A stretch of 9,353 nt of DNA from Selenomonadaceae bacterium (lineage in GTDB: Bacteria; Bacillota; Negativicutes; Selenomonadales; Selenomonadaceae): the NCBI GenBank assembly GCA_017529085.1, contig JAFXOC010000199.1:1-9353 (forward strand), written 5' to 3'. The position numbers were made by a program, and so were the translations under genes. This document shows positions 1-5,606 of the stretch, piece by piece. Within the stretch, counting starts at the first letter, position 1; every line of letters begins with the position of its first letter. The notes under the pieces were generated by a model. It saw nothing but the letters and a program-made list of their open reading frames with translations, ran no database searches and had not been told where the DNA came from.

Positions 1-2403
1 ATCAGGCGGCAAAATTTTTATCCCCATGCGTTCCGCCGCTTCTATATAAATCGCTACCTTATCCGAATCCTGTACGCTAGACATAAGCGCCGCCATAAAT
101 TCTTCGGGGAAATGCGCTTTTAAATACGCCGTCTGCCACGCAACCAAGGCGTAAGCCGCGCTATGGCTTTTGTTGAAACCGTAATCCGCGAAGGATTTTA
201 AAAGGTCGAAGATTTTTTCCGCAAGTTTTAAATTTAAGCCGTTTTTTTCGCAGCCGGACAAAAATTTATCACGTTGCGCCATAAGTATTGCCGCCTTTTT
301 TTTACCCATAGCGCGGCGCAAGAGATCCGCCTCGCCCAGTGTAAACCCCGCCAATACCTGCACAATCTGCATGACCTGCTCTTGATACAGCACAACTCCG
401 AAAGTTTCCTTCAAAATCGGCTCCAACAACGGGTGCATATATTCGATTTTTTTCTCGCCTCTGGAACCCTTTATAAAATCCGCCACCATGCCGCTTCCTA
501 AAGGTCCCGGGCGATACAGCGCCACGGTTGGGATTAAGTCTTTAAAGCCTTTTGGTCTAATCTCCGCCACTAAATTCGTCATGCCCGGAGATTCCATCTG
601 AAAAACGCCCAAGGTAGACTTTGCGCAAAGCATTTTTGAGGTTTTTTCATCTTCAAGGGGAATTTTCCCCATATCTATTTCAATGTTTCGCCCACGTCTT
701 ATATTGTCTGCCGCGTCTTCCATGATGGTAAGGGTGCGAAGTCCCAAGAAATCCATTTTGAGAAGTCCCAATTCCTCAACGCAGTCCTTATCGTACTGCG
801 TTACGAGCGCGCCGTCGGATACGCTTACGGGGAGATATTCAAAAAGTGGCTGCTTTGTGATAACGACTCCCGCCGCATGAGTGGAAGTGTGCCTGAGCAT
901 TCCTTCAACTCTTTTTGCCATATCTATAAGCTTTTTCACATTGGGATAACTTTCGTAAAGTCCCGCAAGCTCCTTGTTTGAAGCAAGAGTGGAATTAATG
1001 GTAGCCTTCGGGTCGTTGGGAAAGAGTTTCGCAACTTTATCAACGTCTCCGTATGGCATATTAAAAACCCTGCCCACGTCGCGAACGGCGAGTTTTGCGC
1101 CGAGAGTCCCGAAAGTTGCGATAAGCGCCACATGATCGTTGCCGTAACGGCGTTTTACATACTGTATAACTTCTTCTCTCCTGCGATAGCAAAAATCTAT
1201 ATCAATATCCGGCATGGAAACCCGTTCGGGATTTAAAAATCTTTCAAAGAGCAAATTGTATTTTAAAGGGTCTATATCGGTAATCCCCAAAGCGTAAGCC
1301 ACGATACTGCCTGCGGCGGAACCTCGCCCGGGTCCCACCGCTATGCCGGAATTTTTTGCAAAACTCACAAAGTCCCACACAATCAAAAAATAGCCGTCGT
1401 ACCCCATGCGGTGAATTACTGAAAGTTCGTAATCAAGCCTGTTTTTGACTTCCTCCGTTACAACTTCATATCTGTTCTTAACCTTCTCGCTGCAAAGAGC
1501 GCGAAGGTACGCTTCGTCGCTTTCGTATTCCTTAGGCACTGCATAAAAAGGAAGTTTTAATTCGCCGAACTCAAATTCGACATTAACCCTATCCGCAATT
1601 TCCCTTGTATTAAAAACGGCTTCGGGGACATCCTTAAAAAGCGCCGCCATTTCTTCGGCGGACTTTAAATAATATCCTCCCGAAAACCTCATTCTGTCCT
1701 TATCGTCCACGGTCTTGTTCATGCCGATACACATGAGCGCATCCTGCATATCCGCATCGTCTTTTCTCACATAATGAACGTCGTTGGTAGCGACTAACTT
1801 TACCCCGTATTTTTTCGACAATTCGACCAGAGCGGCGTTTACCCGCCGTTCTTCCTCCAAACCGTGGTTTTGTAATTCAAGGAAAAAATTATCCTTGCCG
1901 AAAATCTCTATATATTCCTCGACCAATTCCCCTGCCCGCTCAAAATTCCTCGACAATACGGCTCTCGGAATTTCGCCGATAACGCAAGCGGAAAGAGCTA
2001 TAATCCCCTCGTGATATTTCCTCAAAAGTTCCTTATCCACCCGAGGTTTATAGTAAAAACCCTCCATATTCGCCAAGGAAACAAGTTTTGAAAGATTTTG
2101 ATAACCGATTTTATTTTCCGCCAGCAAAATAAGATGATAGTATTTAACGCCGCCCACTTCTTCCCGAAGGAAACGCCCCGTAGGCGAAAGATAAACCTCG
2201 CAACCGATAACGGGTTTAATCCCCGCATCTTTCGCCGCCTTATAAAAGGGAATAACCCCGTGCATATTGCCGTGGTCGGTAATTGCAAGAGCCTCCATGC
2301 CCAAATCTTTTGCGGCATTCACGAGTTCCTTAACCCTAGCCGCGCCGTATAAAAGGCTGTATTCCGTATGAACATGAAGATGGACAAAAGCGTTTTTATT
2401 CAT
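1..2403 (-). CDS. dnaE: DNA polymerase III subunit alpha, N-terminal 801 residues (3' end outside window)
   Basis: This is the catalytic subunit of the replicative or second replicative polymerase, acting at the replication fork. The reading frame is open over exactly 801 codons and is cut by the window edge; family members run about 1,050-1,200 residues, so the C-terminal helix-hairpin-helix, OB-fold and clamp-binding parts are missing. The PHP domain begins at once (HLHVHTEYSLLYG, residues 8-20), followed by ITDHGNMHG and later NDVHY. The palm carries PDIDIDF with Asp401 and Asp403, and KMDFLGLRTL with Asp551; these match the three catalytic aspartates of E. coli DnaE (401, 403, 555). Further family blocks are LYRPGPLGSG, YQEQVMQ, ADLLRRAMGKKK and FNKSHSAAYA. 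The PHP metal-binding residues look largely kept, so proofreading activity is possible but unproven. The ATG at 2403-2401 is chosen because AGGTGA (minus strand, 2416-2411) lies 7 nt upstream. No frameshift is seen. Confidence 0.97.
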   Translation of the reverse strand, partial: MNKNAFVHLHVHTEYSLLYGAARVKELVNAAKDLGMEALAITDHGNMHGVIPFYKAAKDAGIKPVIGCEVYLSPTGRFLREEVGGVKYYHLILLAENKIGYQNLSKLVSLANMEGFYYKPRVDKELLRKYHEGIIALSACVIGEIPRAVLSRNFERAGELVEEYIEIFGKDNFFLELQNHGLEEERRVNAALVELSKKYGVKLVATNDVHYVRKDDADMQDALMCIGMNKTVDDKDRMRFSGGYYLKSAEEMAALFKDVPEAVFNTREIADRVNVEFEFGELKLPFYAVPKEYESDEAYLRALCSEKVKNRYEVVTEEVKNRLDYELSVIHRMGYDGYFLIVWDFVSFAKNSGIAVGPGRGSAAGSIVAYALGITDIDPLKYNLLFERFLNPERVSMPDIDIDFCYRRREEVIQYVKRRYGNDHVALIATFGTLGAKLAVRDVGRVFNMPYGDVDKVAKLFPNDPKATINSTLASNKELAGLYESYPNVKKLIDMAKRVEGMLRHTSTHAAGVVITKQPLFEYLPVSVSDGALVTQYDKDCVEELGLLKMDFLGLRTLTIMEDAADNIRRGRNIEIDMGKIPLEDEKTSKMLCAKSTLGVFQMESPGMTNLVAEIRPKGFKDLIPTVALYRPGPLGSGMVADFIKGSRGEKKIEYMHPLLEPILKETFGVVLYQEQVMQIVQVLAGFTLGEADLLRRAMGKKKAAILMAQRDKFLSGCEKNGLNLKLAEKIFDLLKSFADYGFNKSHSAAYALVAWQTAYLKAHFPEEFMAALMSSVQDSDKVAIYIEAAERMGIKILPPD

Positions 2404-2450
2404 TAAATATCAGTCACCTATGTTTGTCAACGACAATAAATTTTATATTT

Positions 2451-2479
2451 TGCCTCCCCGCCCGAAGGGCGGAGAGGCA
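2451..2479. repeat. GC-rich palindrome, related to part of the repeat at 4751-4876
   Basis: Two 13-nt arms (2451-2463 and 2467-2479) pair with one mismatch around a GAA loop. There is no T-run on either side, so it is not a standard terminator. On the minus strand it contains TCCGCCCTTCGGGC and ends GGGAGGCA; the element near 4755-4794 contains the same blocks. I read it as a short member of the same dispersed palindromic repeat family. It would sit in the dnaE leader transcript. Confidence 0.6.
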
Positions 2480-2558
2480 AAGGTAAGTAAAAACATTTTT
2501 GGCGTTTACCATAAAAATACATTGTAAAAGCAATTTTAAGGTTTCATGCGCCGTTTGT

Positions 2559-2588
2559 ATTTTAATTTATATATGAAGCGTTTGTCAA
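2559..2588 (-). promoter_or_regulatory. Candidate promoter reading toward dnaE
   Basis: On the minus strand TTGACA (2588-2583) is followed after 18 bp by TAAAAT (2564-2559). Transcription would start near 2552, giving dnaE a leader of about 150 nt that includes the GC-rich hairpin at 2451-2479. The -35 box lies inside the left copy of the direct repeat. The call rests on box matches alone. Confidence 0.4.
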
Positions 2589-2811
2589 TGTGAAATATTT
2601 TATTGGCGTTGACATGACGATAGTTTATGGTATACTGACATTAAATAATGTTGTAATACAAACACATGATGGATAAATAAAGGCAGTAATTTTTACAAAT
2701 CCGTTATGAAAGATAAGGTGTTGGTAGCGTGAAACGTCCAGAAATTAAAAACTTGTAGAGGACAGATTAAACTCTTCATGTGAAGCGTTTGTCAATGTGG
2801 AATATTTAATT
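2574..2811 (+). repeat. 31-bp direct repeat, copies at 2574-2604 and 2781-2811
   Basis: The two copies match at 29 of 31 positions and are offset by 207 bp; the shared core reads TGAAGCGTTTGTCAATGTG. The segment between them holds the plus-strand promoter at 2609-2636 and most of the leader of the glycosyltransferase gene. The second copy overlaps an in-frame GTG (2797) and ends 22 bp before the preferred ATG. The layout suggests a local duplication or an insertion that duplicated its target, rather than chance. Confidence 0.7.
2609..2636 (+). promoter_or_regulatory. Promoter for the CgeB-like glycosyltransferase gene
   Basis: A perfect TTGACA (2609-2614) is separated by 16 bp from TATACT (2631-2636), with TGG immediately before the -10 box (extended -10). 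Transcription would start near 2643 and leave a leader of about 190 nt. That leader contains only very short open frames and no recognised riboswitch. The promoter closely resembles the one at 8577-8604 in boxes, spacer length and the GGTATACT context. Confidence 0.75.
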
Positions 2812-2832
2812 AATCCTAGAGGTGCTTATTGT

Positions 2833-4020
2833 ATGCGAATTTTATTTTTTACCTATCCATCGTGGAATCATCCCGCAATCGGCAGTAATGTTCAAGGTCT
2901 AATCAAGGGATTTGAGGAACTTGGGCATACCGTTATTTTATGTTTCATAAACGACGTATCCTCTCTTAGGCAAGCGGCAGACATGATTTATGTGGAAAAG
3001 AGTTTGGATTTTACAATCGGTATGAATAATTTCGGCATGAATATGCTTTCTCAGCAACCTGAAACACCTCATGTATCAGTGCTTTTGGACGAACCATTCA
3101 ATAATCATTGTATTGGATACGAAGCACCTTTGCCCAAACATTTGATTACTTATCTTGATCGTTCGGATAACGATATTTTAAAATATATTTTTTCTCTTCC
3201 CAAATACGTAAGCAAATATAAAAAACATACGCTGTTTATGCCATTGGGGGGAGGGATGAATAAACAGCCGGAAGAACGATGTTACGATATAGTATATAGT
3301 TCGGGTTTTTGGCCTATAGACGATGTTCCTTCGTGGAAAAAAACAGATTCTGACATAAACAACACTCGTTTGCTTAGCATATTAGACGATGCTCTTTACT
3401 TAATGCAAAATTTTCCCGTAAATGTTCGCGATGCGTTTAAAGAATCATTAAAGTCAAGAGGAATGTATGACGAAGAATATTTGCATATTTGTTTGCCGTA
3501 TTTTTGGCGGGTGCTTTCCTACGCGAAACCATGGCGCAAAATTGAAACCGTGAAAAAACTTGCGGCTACGGGGCGAACAATCCATTTAATCGGCAACGGC
3601 TCGCCAAGTGGAAGCTGGAAAGATTATGTCTCGGGGAAAAATGTAATATTTCACGGTGCATTAATGTTTGACGAAACATTAAAAATCATAGGTAATTCCA
3701 AAATACTGGTTACAGACGAAGCTTGTTTTAACGACGGGGCGCATGACAGGGTGTTTACCGGTATGTTAAATGGAGCAGCCGTTGTCGCAGAGTATAGTTC
3801 TTATTTAGACGAACAATTTACCAATCAAGAAGATATTTTTTTCTATGATTGGCAACACACAGATGAACATTTGGGAATTGTGCACAAATTATTAGACGAT
3901 GATGATTTTCGGTTAAGTGCTGTAAAAAAAGCCTACAATATAGCCATAAACGGTCACACATGGACAAACAGAGCGAAAAAGATTTTAGATACATTAGCTA
4001 TTTTGTATGACATCAAATGA
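2833..4020 (+). CDS. CgeB-like glycosyltransferase
   Basis: This is a 395-residue cytoplasmic protein with no signal peptide or membrane segment. It begins MRILFFTYPSW, a first beta strand of a GT-B fold, with GFEELGHTV following at about 26-34. The C-terminal half carries the pattern of CgeB/Glyco_trans_1_2 proteins: FHGALMFDETLKIIGNSKI (273-291), then HDRVFTGMLNGAAVV (304-318), then HTWTNRAKKIL near 375-385. Such proteins transfer a sugar from a nucleotide sugar in spore-coat, capsule or exopolysaccharide pathways; the substrate cannot be read here. The frame is open upstream to a GTG at 2797, but ATG 2833 is preferred because AGAGGT (2818-2823) lies 9 nt before it and the protein then starts at the fold. 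The gene stands alone between its own promoter and a strong terminator. A link to the acyl operon is an inference from proximity. Confidence 0.8.
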   Translation: MRILFFTYPSWNHPAIGSNVQGLIKGFEELGHTVILCFINDVSSLRQAADMIYVEKSLDFTIGMNNFGMNMLSQQPETPHVSVLLDEPFNNHCIGYEAPLPKHLITYLDRSDNDILKYIFSLPKYVSKYKKHTLFMPLGGGMNKQPEERCYDIVYSSGFWPIDDVPSWKKTDSDINNTRLLSILDDALYLMQNFPVNVRDAFKESLKSRGMYDEEYLHICLPYFWRVLSYAKPWRKIETVKKLAATGRTIHLIGNGSPSGSWKDYVSGKNVIFHGALMFDETLKIIGNSKILVTDEACFNDGAHDRVFTGMLNGAAVVAEYSSYLDEQFTNQEDIFFYDWQHTDEHLGIVHKLLDDDDFRLSAVKKAYNIAINGHTWTNRAKKILDTLAILYDIK

Positions 4021-4021
4021 T

Positions 4022-4067
4022 AACCCCCGCGCTATGACAAAACCGCATTGTCAAGGCGCGGGGGTTT
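4022..4067 (+). terminator. Rho-independent terminator of the glycosyltransferase gene
   Basis: An 11-bp perfect stem (4022-4032 with 4056-4066; CCCCCGCGC against GCGCGGGGG plus AA/TT) encloses a second 6-bp stem, TGACAA (4035-4040) with TTGTCA (4048-4053). TTTGCTTT follows. It starts one base after the stop codon. The arms carry A's on the left and T's on the right, so it may work in both directions. Confidence 0.85.
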
Positions 4068-4098
4068 GCTTTGGCGAAGAAGTTTTTATCTTTAGTGA

Positions 4099-4127
4099 TT
4101 GCTTTAAAGCCGTTTTCATGCTAAAAT
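4099..4127 (+). promoter_or_regulatory. Promoter of the decayed nuclease gene
   Basis: TTGCTT (4099-4104) is followed after 17 bp by TAAAAT (4122-4127), with TGC directly before the -10 box. The predicted start near 4134 would give a short leader with AAGGAG at 4142-4147. The promoter appears intact although the gene it serves is broken. Confidence 0.55.
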
Positions 4128-4155
4128 CAAAGCGTATAACAAAGGAGAAAGCTTT

Positions 4156-4628
4156 ATGAGACGTAAATCTAAACAAAAGAAACAAAAAGTAAAGCGTCCC
4201 AGTCCAACCGCATACGACGATTCGTTCAGAACACTTTTAAACGATTGCAGCGAACTCATAATTCCCATGGTGAATATATACACATTCGAGAAAAACTGAA
4301 CGAGCTTCAAAACAAAGAAGAAGTAACGGAGTTTACAAAACAGGCGATTTATGCGACTATTATCCACGTAATTGAGCTGATAGCGCAAAAATACGATAAG
4401 GTGAGAAAAGGGGTTGAAGAGACTATGGGCGGAAAAATCATCGAATATGAGACTAAAGATATATTAAATAAGGGAATAATGCAGGAACGCAGAAAACCCA
4501 CAAAAGAAACGGAAGAACGGGCAAAAGATATGCTTCGCGATAAAATGGCGCTTCCGTTGGTCGAAAAGTACACTCGCTTATCTATGTCTCGTATTAAAGC
4601 GTTGGCAAAAGGATTAGGCGTTTTATAA
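4156..4628 (+). pseudogene. Rpn-like / PD-(D/E)XK nuclease family protein, internally deleted and frameshifted
   Basis: The start is well formed: AAGGAG (4142-4147), 8 nt, then ATG 4156. The first frame gives a Lys/Arg-rich head and PSPTAYDDSFRTLLNDCSEL followed by IIPMVN, the typical N-terminus of Rpn-like nuclease/putative-transposase proteins. It then stops at 4288. From about 4275 a different frame (third base phase, open to the TAA at 4626-4628) carries the family's C-terminal part: IREKLNELQNK, VTEFTKQAI, KYDKVRKGVEETMGGK, and an end like SMSRIKALAKGLGVL. Intact relatives usually run about 270-330 residues, whereas head and tail here total about 155. The catalytic core therefore seems to have been deleted between roughly 4270 and 4285, with loss of frame. 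The family assignment comes from recalled sequence patterns, not a search. The remaining C-terminal frame could still be translated as a fragment but would lack nuclease activity. Confidence 0.65.
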
Positions 4629-4659
4629 GAAGCCTTAACGAAGCAAAAGTGGCTTTTTT
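4627..4659 (+). terminator. Terminator after the decayed nuclease gene
   Basis: AAGAAGCC (4627-4634) can pair with GGCTTTTT (4651-4658), with one G-T pair and a 16-nt loop, running straight into a T-run. It overlaps the stop codon. The stem is short, so strength is uncertain. Confidence 0.55.
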
Positions 4660-4688
4660 CGCAAACAATAAAAAAGTTGCATAAAAAC

Positions 4689-4712
4689 ACGCAACCAATC
4701 TGTAGGTTGCGT
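4689..4712 (+). repeat. Hairpin ACGCAACC / GGTTGCGT
   Basis: An 8-bp perfect stem (4689-4696 with 4705-4712) has the loop AATCTGTA. The right arm TGTAGGTTGCG also occurs in the terminator at 8513-8551. Here no T-run follows; the terminal repeat of the MITE-like element begins at the last base of the stem. It may be a terminator stem separated from its T-run, which is an inference. Confidence 0.5.
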
Positions 4713-4910
4713 CAGACTGTAGACAAATCAATAAATATTGTGCTCTTCATGGCTCTCCCTCCGCCCTTCGGGCACCTCCCTCTAGGAGGGAGGCACTCGG
4801 ATTACTGCTTTTGAGCCTAAAATTTTAAATTGCCTCTAACCAAGCCCCCCTCCTAGATGGGGGTAGGGGGGAGAGTTCAGCGAATAAATAATAATAAGTC
4901 TACACTCTGA
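4712..4910. mobile_element. MITE-like palindromic element of about 199 bp
   Basis: The ends are inverted repeats: TCAGACTGTAGAC (4712-4724) and GTCTACACTCTGA (4898-4910) match at 12 of 13 positions. Weaker similarity continues inward (AT-rich tract, then CTCTCCC). Inside lie two inverted copies of a C-rich palindromic unit, at about 4753-4794 and 4832-4876. Both read CTCTCCC near the outer edge and TCTAGGAGGG further in, one on each strand. It encodes no protein. No clear target-site duplication is seen. The size, ends and lack of coding capacity fit a MITE moved by a transposase elsewhere; the parent family is unknown. It fills most of the gene-free stretch 4629-4939. Confidence 0.6.
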
Positions 4911-4938
4911 GGCTCATTCATCAAAATATGAATGAGCC
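4911..4938. terminator. Hairpin directly after the XRE gene, candidate terminator
   Basis: GGCTCATTCAT (4911-4921) pairs perfectly with ATGAATGAGCC (4928-4938) around a 6-nt loop, one base past the stop codon of the minus-strand regulator. On the minus strand the stem runs directly into the MITE-like terminal repeat instead of a T-run. On the plus strand it is followed by TTTATTTAT. It could end plus-strand transcription, or be a former regulator terminator whose T-run was displaced. Confidence 0.6.
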
Positions 4939-4939
4939 T

Positions 4940-5260
4940 TTATTTATGCTTCATAACTTGTATTATGTGACGTACGGCGTCTATTTGTTCGTTGCTCAGT
5001 CCGCTTGCGTCTAACAAACACGCCGAGACGATATTATCCCTGCCAAGTAAAAAATCTGTGGCTACTCCGTATATATCCGCTAACGAAACGAGAACGGGCA
5101 GGGAAGGCTGTCTGTGTCCGATTTCGTAGTCGGCAAGGGTTGAAGGCGTTATGCCTACTTGCTCCGCTACTTGACTGCGCGATAAGTTTGCTCTATTACG
5201 GCTTTCTTTCAAACGCTTGTCCAATCCGCCGATATAGCCCCTCTGTCCGCATTTCATCAT
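4940..5260 (-). CDS. XRE/Cro-CI family helix-turn-helix regulator
   Basis: This is a 106-residue DNA-binding protein. The HTH_3 domain spans about 14-75: LDKRLKESRNRANLSRSQVAEQ, with the helix-turn-helix at about 29-48 (SQVAEQVGITPSTLADYEIG), then RQPSLPVLVSLADIYGVATDFLLG. The C-terminal 30 residues (about 77-106) form no known sensor domain and may help dimerise. Two adjacent ATG codons are possible starts (5260 and 5257); GGAGGA (minus strand, 5271-5266) lies 5 or 8 nt upstream, so the second may be the better fit. A TTG at residue 13 would also leave the domain whole. The gene is divergent from the acyl operon and shares a 121-bp intergenic region containing an inverted repeat, so it is probably the operon's regulator and its own. 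Whether it represses or activates cannot be read from sequence. Confidence 0.9.
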   Translation of the reverse strand: MMKCGQRGYIGGLDKRLKESRNRANLSRSQVAEQVGITPSTLADYEIGHRQPSLPVLVSLADIYGVATDFLLGRDNIVSACLLDASGLSNEQIDAVRHIIQVMKHK

Positions 5261-5282
5261 GATAGTCCTCCCCTACTACGTT

Positions 5283-5288
5283 ATTATA
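5283..5288 (-). promoter_or_regulatory. -10 box of the XRE regulator promoter
   Basis: The minus strand reads TATAAT at 5288-5283, a perfect -10 box about 23 bp from the start codon, so the leader would be short. No good -35 match lies at the expected spacing; the region where it should be is the CCGT-CTT-ACGG repeat at 5300-5310. A factor may be needed, or the promoter is weak. Confidence 0.5.
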
Positions 5289-5296
5289 GATATTCT

Positions 5297-5338
5297 TATC
5301 CGTCTTACGGCGAAATTTCTTGCGCTATTTGACGGATA
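5297..5338. promoter_or_regulatory. Candidate operator between regulator and acyl operon
   Basis: TATCCGTC (5297-5304) and GACGGATA (5331-5338) form a perfect 8-bp inverted repeat with a 26-bp gap. A perfect palindrome GAAATTTC (5312-5319) lies close to its centre, and a smaller CCGT-CTT-ACGG repeat occupies 5300-5310. The right arm lies between the -35 and -10 boxes of the operon promoter; the left arm covers the expected -35 region of the regulator. This is where an XRE-type dimer or a looped pair of dimers would control both directions. Binding is an inference. Confidence 0.5.
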
Positions 5339-5348
5339 GTGCTATAAT
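5320..5348 (+). promoter_or_regulatory. Promoter of the ACP-DUF1919-SDR-KAS III operon
   Basis: TTGCGC (5320-5325) is followed after 17 bp by a perfect TATAAT (5343-5348), with TGC directly before it (extended -10). The start point would lie near 5355, giving a leader of about 27 nt with GGAGGA at 5370-5375. The -35 is weak, consistent with control by the neighbouring regulator. Confidence 0.65.
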
Positions 5349-5381
5349 AATCGCGAAATAAAATTGCATGGAGGAACGAAA

Positions 5382-5597
5382 ATGACTGAGAATGCATTTA
5401 TAAAAATGTTGCAAGACGATGTGTTGGACACGGAAAGCCCTATTTCCTTGGATATGGCGTTGGACGATATCGAGGAGTGGGATTCGTTAAGTTTTGTCAG
5501 CTTTATCGCCGCAACTCGCGCCGTTGGTAAAAAAGTAACGCGCGATATGACCGCTGCGGCAAAAACCGTAGACGACCTTTTTTGTCTTGTAAAGTGA
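5382..5597 (+). CDS. Acyl carrier protein
   Basis: This 71-residue acidic protein is a stand-alone carrier. The motif EEWDSLSFVSF puts the phosphopantetheine-bearing serine at residue 35 (D-S-L), at the start of helix II as in the PP-binding family. Length and charge fit the ACP fold. The tryptophan before DSL is common in carriers devoted to special pathways and unusual in the housekeeping fatty-acid ACP. The start is ATG 5382, with GGAGGA at 5370-5375 and 6 nt of spacing; a TTG at 5364 is in frame but has its codons within the ribosome binding site. It is the first gene of the operon, 9 bp before the next start. It would present acyl chains to the KAS III and SDR downstream and needs a phosphopantetheinyl transferase encoded elsewhere. 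An aminoacyl cargo is a possible alternative. Confidence 0.85.
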   Translation: MTENAFIKMLQDDVLDTESPISLDMALDDIEEWDSLSFVSFIAATRAVGKKVTRDMTAAAKTVDDLFCLVK

Positions 5598-5606
5598 GGG
5601 AATTCT

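Larger units (their letters stand above)
2404..2832. other. Intergenic region between dnaE and the glycosyltransferase gene
   Basis: This 430-bp stretch separates two divergent genes. It contains the dnaE ribosome binding site, the palindrome at 2451-2479, two opposed promoter candidates and the 31-bp direct repeat. The part from 2637 to 2780 is AT-rich, with stop codons in every plus-strand frame and open stretches of at most about ten codons. I see no tRNA and no structured RNA in it. Confidence 0.7.

Noticed and set aside
274..2352. Open frames on the plus strand and in the other minus frames across 1-2403
   Set aside because: The minus-strand dnaE frame is continuous with all motifs in order; these are shadows in the other frames.
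2451..2479. Hairpin as terminator for either strand
   Set aside because: No T-run follows on either strand, and it lies upstream of both neighbouring genes.
2640..2796. Riboswitch or small RNA in the glycosyltransferase leader
   Set aside because: No recognisable aptamer core and no convincing long stems; only a weak CTTCA/TGAAG pairing near 2774-2785.
2797..2832. GTG at 2797 as start of the glycosyltransferase gene
   Set aside because: It lies inside the direct repeat, has no ribosome binding site, and adds 12 residues before the natural MRILFF beginning; ATG 2833 has AGAGGT 9 nt upstream.
4742..4880. CRISPR array or tandem repeat
   Set aside because: The repeat units are inverted and only two, with no regular spacers and no cas genes nearby.
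5329..5334. TTGACG as -35 box of the acyl operon
   Set aside because: It is only 8 bp from the TATAAT at 5343, too close to act with it; it is better explained as part of the inverted repeat arm.
5364..5381. TTG at 5364 as start of the ACP gene
   Set aside because: The codons would overlap the GGAGGA ribosome binding site that serves ATG 5382 at normal spacing.
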